Positions 7,719 through 15,521 of a stretch of DNA of 64,000 bases are shown here, in pieces. Made by a program: the position numbers and the translations under genes. The notes under the pieces are model-generated. The model did no database searches. It was given only the letters and a program-made list of their open reading frames with translations, and was not told the origin of the DNA. Every line of letters begins with the position of its first letter. Within the stretch, counting starts at the first letter, position 1. Origin of the DNA: Lysobacter dokdonensis DS-58 (lineage in GTDB: Bacteria; Pseudomonadota; Gammaproteobacteria; Xanthomonadales; Xanthomonadaceae). Where the stretch lies: contig NZ_JRKJ01000009.1 of assembly GCF_000770795.1 (NCBI RefSeq), positions 1 through 64,000 on the forward strand, in the 5' to 3' direction.

Positions 7719-9892
7719 GCCGGCGACAGGTTCGCGTACGCCAGCACCAGCCACTTCGCCCCGACATCGTCGAAGTTGACCTGCACGCGCGCGTGCGGGC
7801 CGCTGCCTTCGTAATCGGTCACCACGCCCGTGCCGAACGTCGGGTGCCGCACGTTGGCGCCGAGTTTCACCGGCGGCACGTCGACCGCCGGCATCGCGAC
7901 GTCGCGGCGCCCCGAATGCGGCCGATAGGGCTGCGCCACCTTCACGCGCGGGCGCACTTCGTTGATCAATGGCCCGGGGATCTCGCGCAGGAAGCGCGAG
8001 GGAATGCCGTACATGTCCGAGCCGTGGATGCGGCGCGCCTCGGCGAACGTGAGCACGAGTTTCTGCCGCGCGCGCGTGATGCCGACGTACGCCAGGCGGC
8101 GTTCCTCTTCCAGGCGCCCGGGTTCTTCCTGCGATTTCGTATTGGGGAACAGGCCTTCTTCCAGCCCCGCGAGGAACACAAGCGGAAACTCCAGGCCCTT
8201 CGCGCTGTGCAGCGTCATCAACTGCACGCCATCCTCGCCCGATTGCGCCTGGCCTTCGCCCGCTTCCAGCGCGGCGTAGCTGAGGAACGCGACGAGCTCG
8301 CTGAGCGCCGCCGATTCCTCGTCGTCGCCGTGCACGAAGCGCGAGGCCACCGACACGAGTTCGTCGAGGTTGTCGGTGCGCGAGTCGAGCTGGCCTTTCG
8401 ATTCGTTGGCGTAATGCTCGCGCAGGCCGCTGCGCATCAGCACGTGGTCGATCTTTTCCTGCAACGGCAGGGCGGCCGTCTCCACCTGCAGGCCTTCGAT
8501 CAGCAACAGGAAGCCGGCGAGCGCATTGCGCGAACGCGCGGCGATCGCGTTGCCTTCGCTCGTCGCGCGCGCGGCGTCCCACAGCGTCTGGCTGTTCGCA
8601 CGTGCGGTGCGGCGCACTTCGTCGAGCGTGCGCCTGCCGATGCCGCGCGCAGGCGTGTTGACCGCGCGCTCGAACGCCGCGTCGTCCGCGCGATTGGCCA
8701 CCAGGCGCAGGTACGCCAGCGTGTCCTTGATTTCCGCGCGCTCGAAGAAGCGTTGTCCGCCGTAGACGCGGTAGGGGATCTGCTCGCCCAGCAGGGCTTC
8801 TTCGAAGGCGCGCGACTGCGCGTTGCTGCGATACAGGATCGCGCAATCGCCGTGGCTGCCGCCGTCGCGCACCCACTGGCGGATGCGCTCGATGACGTAG
8901 CGCGATTCGTCGATTTCGTTGTACGCCGCGTAGAGATCGATCTGCTCGCCCTCCCCGGCATCGGTCCACAGCTGTTTGCCGAGGCGATCGGGGTTGTGCG
9001 TGATGACCGCGTTGGCGGCGTTGAGGATGTTGGACGTGGAGCGGTAGTTCTGTTCCAGGCGCAGCGTGGTGGCGCCGGGGTAATCGCGCAGGAAGCGCTG
9101 CACGTTTTCCACCTTCGCGCCGCGCCAGCCGTAGATCGCCTGGTCGTCGTCGCCGACGACGAACACGTGGCCCGTTTCGCCCGCGAGCAGGCGCACGAAG
9201 CCGTACTGGATGGCGTTGGTGTCCTGGAATTCGTCGACCAGCACTTCGCCGAAGCGATGGCGGTAGTGCGCCAGCAACCCCGCGTTGTCGCGCAACAATT
9301 CATGCGCGCGCAGCAGCAGCTCGGCGAAATCGACCAGGCCCGCGCGGTCGCAGCGTTCCTGGTAGGCCTCGTAGGCCTTGCGCATCGTGTCCATGAACCA
9401 GTCGCTGCCCGGCTGGATGTGCTGCGGGCGGCGGCCTTCGTCCTTCTGCGCGTTGATCCACCACGCGATCTGCCGCGGGGGAAAACGCGTGTCGTCGAGT
9501 TCGAGCTGCTGCACGACACGCTTGACCATCCGCAGCTGGTCGTCGGAATCCAGCACCTGGAAGCCTTCCGGCAATCCCGCGTCGGCCCAGTGCAAACGCA
9601 GCAGGCGATGCGCCAGTCCATGGAACGTGCCGATCCACATCCCGCGCGACCCGTGGCGCAGCAGGTGCTCCGCGCGATGGCGCAACTCGCCCGCGGCCTT
9701 GTTGGTGAAGGTCACGGCGAGGATCCCGTGCGGCGGCACGCCCATGACTTCGTTGAGCCACGCGATGCGATGCATCAGCACGCGCGTCTTGCCGCTGCCG
9801 GCGCCGGCGAGGACCAGATAGTGCCCGGCGGGCGCGGTGACGGCCTCGCGCTGGGCCGGATTCAGCGCGTCGAGCAGGTGGGAGACATCCAT
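7715..9892 (-). CDS. uvrD: DNA helicase II (UvrD)
   Basis: This 725-residue superfamily 1A 3'-5' helicase unwinds DNA in nucleotide excision and mismatch repair. The Q motif 'LNPAQREAV' and Walker A 'AGAGSGKT' lie at about residues 11-36. Walker B-like 'VDEFQDTN', 'VVGDDDQAIYGWRGA' and a C-terminal 'LMTLHSAKGLEFPLVFLAG' motif VI-region block follow. The C-terminal tail with 'FGTGVVTDYEG' is the Tudor-like RNA polymerase-binding region typical of UvrD/PcrA. Length is normal. The start is supported by a TAAAAT box exactly six bases upstream, with no ribosome binding site. Confidence 0.95.
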   Translation of the reverse strand: MDVSHLLDALNPAQREAVTAPAGHYLVLAGAGSGKTRVLMHRIAWLNEVMGVPPHGILAVTFTNKAAGELRHRAEHLLRHGSRGMWIGTFHGLAHRLLRLHWADAGLPEGFQVLDSDDQLRMVKRVVQQLELDDTRFPPRQIAWWINAQKDEGRRPQHIQPGSDWFMDTMRKAYEAYQERCDRAGLVDFAELLLRAHELLRDNAGLLAHYRHRFGEVLVDEFQDTNAIQYGFVRLLAGETGHVFVVGDDDQAIYGWRGAKVENVQRFLRDYPGATTLRLEQNYRSTSNILNAANAVITHNPDRLGKQLWTDAGEGEQIDLYAAYNEIDESRYVIERIRQWVRDGGSHGDCAILYRSNAQSRAFEEALLGEQIPYRVYGGQRFFERAEIKDTLAYLRLVANRADDAAFERAVNTPARGIGRRTLDEVRRTARANSQTLWDAARATSEGNAIAARSRNALAGFLLLIEGLQVETAALPLQEKIDHVLMRSGLREHYANESKGQLDSRTDNLDELVSVASRFVHGDDEESAALSELVAFLSYAALEAGEGQAQSGEDGVQLMTLHSAKGLEFPLVFLAGLEEGLFPNTKSQEEPGRLEEERRLAYVGITRARQKLVLTFAEARRIHGSDMYGIPSRFLREIPGPLINEVRPRVKVAQPYRPHSGRRDVAMPAVDVPPVKLGANVRHPTFGTGVVTDYEGSGPHARVQVNFDDVGAKWLVLAYANLSPA

Positions 9893-9904
9893 CTCGCTAT
9901 TTTA
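9893..9904 (-). promoter_or_regulatory. -10 box of uvrD, leaderless type
   Basis: TAAAAT on the minus strand (9904-9899), six bases, then the uvrD ATG at 9892. Spacing and layout match the polA box. Confidence 0.6.
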
Positions 9905-9927
9905 CGGTGCGACGCCGCCAATCCCGG

Positions 9928-10569
9928 TCAGTGTGCGTGCGCGTGTTCGCGCTTGCTCGCCGCGTGCGTCATCAACTTGTCGGTCCAGGCGATGCCGAGG
10001 GCCGAGACGATGAAGATGCTGTGGATGATCGTCTGCCACATCACGCCGGCCTGGGTGATGGTGGTGCAGGCCTTCATTGTCAGGCCCGACTCGGTCATCG
10101 CGCGCACCGCGGCGATGCCGTCGGGCGAGCTGCACAGCGGCAGGCCGCCGACCATGCCGACCTCGATGAAGCTCTTGAGCAGGTGGATCGACGAAATGCC
10201 GATGATCGCCATGGCGAGCTTGACCTTCAGCACGCTCGCGTTGACGTGGCTCAACCACTCCGGCTGGTCCGGATGTCCTTCCAGGCGCAGGCGCGAGACG
10301 AAGGTTTCGTAACCGCCGACGATCACCATCACCAGCAGGTTGCTGATCATCACCACGTCGATCAGGCCCAGCACGATCAACATGATCTCCTGCTCGCCCA
10401 GGCGCGGCGTCTCGGCGATGAGATGCAGCAGTTCCTTGACGAACAGGTAGACGTACACGCCCTGCGCGACGATCAACCCCAGGTACAGCGGCAACTGCAG
10501 CCAGCGCGAGGAGAAGATCAGCGTGGGCAGCGGATTGAGCCCGCGGGTGCGGGGAGCGACGTCGGACAT
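9928..10569 (-). CDS. UPF0114 (YqhA-type) membrane protein
   Basis: This 213-residue protein has four predicted transmembrane segments. One is near residues 20-45, two lie around 60-95 including 'IVLGLIDVVMISNLLVMVIVGGYE', and one is near 120-145. A second hydrophobic stretch falls near the C-terminus, and the tail 'SKREHAHAH' is His-rich. This pattern is the UPF0114/TIGR00645 family, whose function is unknown. I chose the ATG at 10569 because 'MSDVAPRTRGLNPLP' is the natural N-terminus; an upstream in-frame start would add about 21 arginine-rich residues. It lies 67 bp downstream of the phytochrome gene on the same strand. Confidence 0.85.
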   Translation of the reverse strand: MSDVAPRTRGLNPLPTLIFSSRWLQLPLYLGLIVAQGVYVYLFVKELLHLIAETPRLGEQEIMLIVLGLIDVVMISNLLVMVIVGGYETFVSRLRLEGHPDQPEWLSHVNASVLKVKLAMAIIGISSIHLLKSFIEVGMVGGLPLCSSPDGIAAVRAMTESGLTMKACTTITQAGVMWQTIIHSIFIVSALGIAWTDKLMTHAASKREHAHAH

Positions 10570-10636
10570 GGGGGATTTTTCTGCAGGGGAACTCGGCCGT
10601 CGAGGGTAACGGCGGCCGTTCGCCGCGCGCAAGCGG

Positions 10637-12361
10637 TCAGCCGACCGCGCTGCCGTGCATCAATGCGCGCAGTTCCGCCTCGAGTTCCGCGATCCGCGCA
10701 CCGATGCGCGCGGTCTCCTCGTCTTCCAGATGCCCCATGCCGTCCAGCAAGGCGCCGAGCTGGTCGAGGCGCGACTTCTGCTCGGCGATCACGTGGCGGC
10801 GCCGGAACAGGCGCATGTCGCTGACGTTGCCGGCATCGGACTCGTCGGGCAGCGGTTGCCACGGACGCTCCTGCAACAACCAGCGCAATCGTTCGGCGGC
10901 GCCACGTTCGGCGTCGGTCCACGGCGTCGCGTGACCGCGCACCGTCTCTCGCCAACTCGCGAAACTCTTGCGCGGCGCGATGCGCACGCCGTCGTCGGTG
11001 GGCACCATCGGCTTGTGCGGATCGCCCGCCCACACCACGTCTTCGACCTGCTCGACGCGGAAGAACAACAACCAATCGTCGCGGCGCCCGAACGGCACGG
11101 CGAGCACGCCGGCCAGGCCATCGTTCGCAAGCGGAAGCGCCCACGACGTGGCGTGCTCGACGGCCGGCAATCGATCGACGCCCTGCGTGCGCGCCCATTC
11201 CAGCGCATGCGCCAGGCCCTCGATCGACGGCGTGCGCCCGTGCGTCGTCCAACGCCCGTCGCTGCGCAACGCAATGCCCTCGGCGGGGAGCATGTCGGCG
11301 AGGATCGGCATCGCGGCGGCAAGCGCGGATGCACCATCGGCGCCGGAGAGGCGCAGCGCGAGGCGTTCGCGCGCGTCGCGCGCGCGGTCGTCCTGCCTGC
11401 CCGCGACTTCCTGCTCGGCCGCGCTCACGCGCATCGACACGAACAGGCTGAACATCTCGGCGGCGGCGCGGATCGACGGCGGCACCAGGCGCGGCGTGCG
11501 GTGATGGCAGGCGATGAGCCCCCACAGGCGGCCGTTGTCGACGATGGAAATCGACATCGAGGCGCCGATGCCCATGTTCTTCAGGTATTCGATGTGCACC
11601 GGCGAGACGCTGCGCAGGATGTGCTGGCTCAGATCGAGCGGTGCACCGTCGGCATCACGGTCCGGCACGATCGGCACCGGCGCGTACGCGACATCGGGGA
11701 TCACGCGGATGCGGTTGCGCACGTACAGCGCGCGCGCCTGCGCGGGAATGTCGGAGGCCGGATAGCGCAGGCCGAGGAAGGGTTCCATGTCGTCGGCGCG
11801 CGCTTCGGCGATCACCTCGCCCGCATCGTCGTGGCGGAAGCGGTAGATCATCACGCGGTCGTAGCCGGTGAGCTGGCGGATTTCCTCCGCGGTGCGCTGG
11901 TGGAAACCGCGCATGTCGGCACTGCCGCTGACGCGCGCGATCATGCGCTGCGCGACCACCGTCGGGGTCTGACCTTGCGGCTTGACGGTACGCGGCTCGA
12001 GTTCGATGTGGACCAACTTGCCCGCGACGTGCACGACGAAATCGCACAGGTGCGCCATCGCGCCGATGTTGCCGATGGCCGCGCGCTGCGGCGGCGCGCC
12101 GGGCTCCATCAGGTCGAGCACTTCCAGCAGCGGTTGCAACACCTCGTCGGCGACGTGTTCGCGCAGGCTGTGCCCGATGACGTCGTCCGGGGACAGGTCG
12201 AGCAGTTCGGCGACGTTGGCCGAGGCGTGTCGCACCGTCCAGTCGGGCATCGAACAACTGATCAGATAGCCGTGGGGCTGGATCGCACCGCTGAGGTGGA
12301 TCGGTTCGCGCGCGCAATCGGCGTCGGCGCCCGGCTGCGGGCGCGGTGTCACGTGGTCCAT
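10637..12361 (-). CDS. bphP: Bacteriophytochrome photosensory protein without a kinase domain
   Basis: The 574-residue red/far-red light sensor has PAS, GAF and PHY domains only. Cys16 in 'DCAREPIHLSGAIQPHG' is the biliverdin attachment site used by bacterial phytochromes. The GAF domain has the P-A-S-D-I-P motif with Asp204. The PHY tongue has the PRxSFxxWxE motif ('PRKSFASWRE'). After it come only about 100 residues ending in a predicted coiled coil ('ARIGARIAELEAELRAL'). There is no H-box, no ATPase domain, and no PAS9 output module as in the Xanthomonas campestris protein. The heme oxygenase that makes its chromophore is 3 bp upstream. No response regulator or kinase gene is nearby. Confidence 0.9.
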   Translation of the reverse strand: MDHVTPRPQPGADADCAREPIHLSGAIQPHGYLISCSMPDWTVRHASANVAELLDLSPDDVIGHSLREHVADEVLQPLLEVLDLMEPGAPPQRAAIGNIGAMAHLCDFVVHVAGKLVHIELEPRTVKPQGQTPTVVAQRMIARVSGSADMRGFHQRTAEEIRQLTGYDRVMIYRFRHDDAGEVIAEARADDMEPFLGLRYPASDIPAQARALYVRNRIRVIPDVAYAPVPIVPDRDADGAPLDLSQHILRSVSPVHIEYLKNMGIGASMSISIVDNGRLWGLIACHHRTPRLVPPSIRAAAEMFSLFVSMRVSAAEQEVAGRQDDRARDARERLALRLSGADGASALAAAMPILADMLPAEGIALRSDGRWTTHGRTPSIEGLAHALEWARTQGVDRLPAVEHATSWALPLANDGLAGVLAVPFGRRDDWLLFFRVEQVEDVVWAGDPHKPMVPTDDGVRIAPRKSFASWRETVRGHATPWTDAERGAAERLRWLLQERPWQPLPDESDAGNVSDMRLFRRRHVIAEQKSRLDQLGALLDGMGHLEDEETARIGARIAELEAELRALMHGSAVG

Positions 12362-12364
12362 GGA

Positions 12365-12961
12365 TCAGCGTCCTTCTACGCCCTGGTGCGCGAGGTCCGC
12401 GCGGTGGAATTCGAATTCGGCGCACGCGAAGGCGCGCGCGGCGGAGGCGAGCATCTGGCGCTCGTCGGCGGGGCCGAAGGCCGCGCGCTCGAGATCGGCG
12501 ACGAACGCGCGCCACCGCTTGCCCGCGCCGAAACCGCCATGGCGCGAGAGGAACGTGGCGCCCGTGCCGGGGCCGTGGCCCAGCGCCTGCGCATCGCCCA
12601 GCAACTGTGTCGCGCCGAGCGCCGAGCCTTCGATCACGTAGAACAGGCCGGCCGCGTCCGCGTCGCTGCCGACGGTCATCGCCGGACCCTCGGCCAACGC
12701 CGGCACCTGCATCGCGTGCAGATCGTCGTCGAGCCATTGCGTGCGGGCCGGATCGCGCCAGGCGCGCCAGGCCGGACCGAGCATCGCGCAGGCAAGTGCG
12801 CGCTCGGCATTGGCGACGAAGGCCTGCATGCCGAGCACGTAGGTGCGGTACTGCGCGTGGGTGCGCAGCCCCTGCGCGAAGCGCGTGTCGAGCCGCACGT
12901 GCGCGGTGCCGGTGGCACCCCGCAGGCGATCGCGATATCCGTTGTCGGCGGCGGCGGTCAT
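12365..12961 (-). CDS. bphO: Biliverdin-producing heme oxygenase (BphO type)
   Basis: From the ATG at 12961 the protein has 198 residues, the usual size for bacterial BphO enzymes. It opens heme to biliverdin, CO and iron. An N-terminal 'T-A-H-V-R-L-D' segment could hold the proximal His, and the distal-helix glycine motif reads 'YVIEGSALGATQL'. A GTG at 12991 would add ten residues, and neither start has a good ribosome binding site. The stop is three bases from the phytochrome ATG, so chromophore synthesis and sensor are translated from one message. The C-terminal 'FACAEFEFHRADL' is also typical. Confidence 0.9.
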   Translation of the reverse strand: MTAAADNGYRDRLRGATGTAHVRLDTRFAQGLRTHAQYRTYVLGMQAFVANAERALACAMLGPAWRAWRDPARTQWLDDDLHAMQVPALAEGPAMTVGSDADAAGLFYVIEGSALGATQLLGDAQALGHGPGTGATFLSRHGGFGAGKRWRAFVADLERAAFGPADERQMLASAARAFACAEFEFHRADLAHQGVEGR

Positions 12962-13008
12962 GTGAAGGAGACGATACACGATCGCCTGCACGCCGATTTC
13001 ACCAACGA

Positions 13009-13031
13009 AGACGGGGCCTGAAGCCCCGTCT
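13009..13031 (-). terminator. Hairpin behind the dipeptidyl peptidase gene
   Basis: AGACGGGGC (13009-13017) and GCCCCGTCT (13023-13031) form a nine-pair stem with a five-base loop, 31 bp past the peptidase stop on the minus strand. The following minus-strand bases are only moderately T-rich (TTCGTT), so termination strength is uncertain. It also sits just upstream of bphO. Confidence 0.6.
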
Positions 13032-13061
13032 CCAACCGCGTGAAATGGCCGTAGCGGCGCC

Positions 13062-15395
13062 TTACTTCGGCAACTTCACCTCATAGGCGTCCGGATGCTC
13101 CGCGCCCATCAGGTGCTCGACGAAGTAATCCCAACGCTTGCGCATGACGTACGGCGAGTACTCGCCGTAACCATGGCGCGCGTTGGGAAGCAGCAACAGG
13201 TCGAAATCCTTGTTGGCCTTGATCAGCGCGTCGACGACGAGCAGCGTGCTCTGCGGCGGGACGTTGTCGTCCATCAGGCCGTGCATGAGCAGCAGCTTGC
13301 CCTTGAACTTGCCGGCGTGGTTCTGGTTGGCCTGGTCGTCGTAGTTCGACTTGCCGTCCTTGCCCGCGACCAGCAGGCCCTGCCACTTCTCCGCCCAGTC
13401 GTCTTCGTAGTTGCGGTTGTCGTGGTTGCCGCTTTCGGCGATGCCGACCTTGAAGAAGTCGCCATACCGGAACAGCGCAGTGCCCGTGGCGTTGCCGCCG
13501 CCGGAGTGGCCCCAGATGCCGACGCGCGACAGGTCGATCCACGGGAAGCGTTCGGCCAGCTGCTTCATGCCGGTGACCTGGTCGGGCAGCGTGTTGTCGC
13601 CGATGTTCTTCGCGTACGCGTCGTGGAAGGCCTTGGAGCGATACGGCGTGCCCATGCCGTCGATGGCGACGACGACGAAGCCCAGTTCGGCCAGCGCCTG
13701 GTTGTCGCCGTGCGAGGGCGCGAAGCCGTACGTGCGCACCGAGCCGACCTGCGGACCGGGGTAGACGTAGTTGACGATCGGGTACTTCTTGTTCGGATCG
13801 AAGTTCGACGGCTTGAACAGCATGCCGTACAGGTCCGTCTTGCCGTCGCGCGCCTTGACGACGATCGGTTCGGGCGCGACCCAGCCGGCGGCCTTCAAGC
13901 GCGTGATGTCGGCCTTCGCGATTTCGGCGAGCACCTTCCCGTCGTTGGCATCGCGCAGCACCGTCACCGGCGGCACGGCGGTCGTCGAATACGAGTCGAC
14001 CACGTACTTGCCGTCGTCGGACAGCTTGAACGCGTGCTGCGCATCTTCCGGCGAGAGCAGCGCGGGCGCGCCGCCGTCGAGGTTCACCTTGTACAGATGC
14101 TGGTGATACGGATGGTGGCCTTCCTCGCGGTTGACGCCGGTGAACCACACCGTGCGCGAGGCCGGATCGAGGCGCAGCACCTCGGCGACGTTCCAGTCGC
14201 CCTCGGTCACCTGGCGCTTCAGCTTGCCGGTGCCCAGGTCATACAGATACAGGTGGCCCCAGTTGCTGCGCTGGCTCCACCACAGGATCTCGTTGCTCTC
14301 GGGCAGGTAGCGCCAGTTGATGGCGTTGATGCCCGACTCGAACCAGTTCTTCGCGCTCTCGTCGAAGATGTCCTTCACGGCACCGGTGGCGGCATCCGCC
14401 GTGCGCACCCAGCTCTTGGTGTGGTCGCGCGAGGTGGACACGAAGGCGAGCGTCTTGCCGTCCTTGCTCCACTGCACGTCTTCCCAGCCGCCGAAGCAGC
14501 TCACGTCGTCGCACTGCGTCGAACGATGCTGGTCGGCCGGCATCTTCAGTCGCACGACCTTCGCCGTCGGCACGTCGATGACGACGCGCTCGATCATGGT
14601 CACGTCCTTGTCGCCGACGAACGGGTACTTCCACGTTTCGATCTTCGGCGCGCCGACGTTGGTGCCGACCAGCGCCATCGTGCTGGTCTTGCGCTGGTCC
14701 TGCTGGAAGGTGGCGATCTTCGACGAATCGGGCGACCACACCAGGATCGCGCTGTCGTCGTGCACCCAGCCGGCGTTGTTGGTGGCGTAGCCGAAGTCCT
14801 CGACGCCGTCGGTGGTCAGCTGCGTTTCCTTGCCGGTGGCCGTCTCGCGCACCCACAGGTTCCAGTCGCGGATGAAGGCTTCGCGCTTGCCGTCGGGCGA
14901 GGCGTTGCCCGGGCCGTCGCCGGCCTTGCCCTTCGTCGTGGGCTTGGCGACGCAGCGCGGCTTGGAGACCTCGCACAGGTAGTGCGTGCCCTTGACCGAG
15001 AAATCGTAGCGGCCGTCCGCATTCAGGCCGACGCCGTAGAGGGTCTTGTCGATGCGCTTGGCGTCCACGGGCTTGCCGGTGGCGGAGGCCAGCGCCTTGG
15101 CCATGCGCGCGACATCGAAGGCGGCGACCGACTTGCCGGTCGTCGCGTCGGTCTTGACCACGCGCACGCCGTTGGCGTCGTTGTCGAACCAGACGAAGGT
15201 CTTGTCGTCGAGCCAGGTGATGTTCTGCGCCGCGTGGTCCACCAGCGGCATCGTGTTGGGCGAAAGCATCTTCACGGCGCGGTCGTAATCCGCGGCGGTG
15301 ACCTTCGCAGGCGATTGGGCGAAGGCGCCCGACGACAGCGCGACACCCGCGCCGATGACCAGCGCGCAAGCGCCGCGATCCAGCTTCACACCCAT
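13062..15395 (-). CDS. Secreted dipeptidyl peptidase IV (S9 family serine peptidase)
   Basis: The 777-residue precursor has a signal peptide ending near 'SGAFAQ'. A DPPIV-type beta-propeller runs to about residue 530, followed by a C-terminal alpha/beta-hydrolase. The catalytic triad can be placed at Ser631 in 'WGHSGGG', Asp709 or Asp710 in 'HGLMDDNVPP', and His741 in 'NARHGYG'. It should remove X-Pro dipeptides outside the cytoplasm. The elbow is GHSGGG rather than the GWSYGG of classical DPPIV, a variant I associate with bacterial S9 peptidases. Xanthomonads secrete several such enzymes. An AGGGGA ribosome binding site precedes ATG, and TAGGAT (15435-15430) is a likely -10. Confidence 0.9.
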   Translation of the reverse strand: MGVKLDRGACALVIGAGVALSSGAFAQSPAKVTAADYDRAVKMLSPNTMPLVDHAAQNITWLDDKTFVWFDNDANGVRVVKTDATTGKSVAAFDVARMAKALASATGKPVDAKRIDKTLYGVGLNADGRYDFSVKGTHYLCEVSKPRCVAKPTTKGKAGDGPGNASPDGKREAFIRDWNLWVRETATGKETQLTTDGVEDFGYATNNAGWVHDDSAILVWSPDSSKIATFQQDQRKTSTMALVGTNVGAPKIETWKYPFVGDKDVTMIERVVIDVPTAKVVRLKMPADQHRSTQCDDVSCFGGWEDVQWSKDGKTLAFVSTSRDHTKSWVRTADAATGAVKDIFDESAKNWFESGINAINWRYLPESNEILWWSQRSNWGHLYLYDLGTGKLKRQVTEGDWNVAEVLRLDPASRTVWFTGVNREEGHHPYHQHLYKVNLDGGAPALLSPEDAQHAFKLSDDGKYVVDSYSTTAVPPVTVLRDANDGKVLAEIAKADITRLKAAGWVAPEPIVVKARDGKTDLYGMLFKPSNFDPNKKYPIVNYVYPGPQVGSVRTYGFAPSHGDNQALAELGFVVVAIDGMGTPYRSKAFHDAYAKNIGDNTLPDQVTGMKQLAERFPWIDLSRVGIWGHSGGGNATGTALFRYGDFFKVGIAESGNHDNRNYEDDWAEKWQGLLVAGKDGKSNYDDQANQNHAGKFKGKLLLMHGLMDDNVPPQSTLLVVDALIKANKDFDLLLLPNARHGYGEYSPYVMRKRWDYFVEHLMGAEHPDAYEVKLPK

Positions 15396-15521
15396 TCCCC
15401 TGCTCCAGACATGGACACCGAAGCGCCCGATCCTAGCGCACCCACCCGGGTCTCCGGCCCCTGCCGATGGTCTCGTGCAGGGGACGGATGTCGCGGTTCG
15501 CGGACGATCCGCGCGATTTCC

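Noticed and set aside
15458-15483. CCCCTGC/GCAGGGG hairpin as terminator of the alpha-2-macroglobulin gene
   Set aside because: The loop is 12 bases and no T run follows on the minus strand, so I do not call it an intrinsic terminator.
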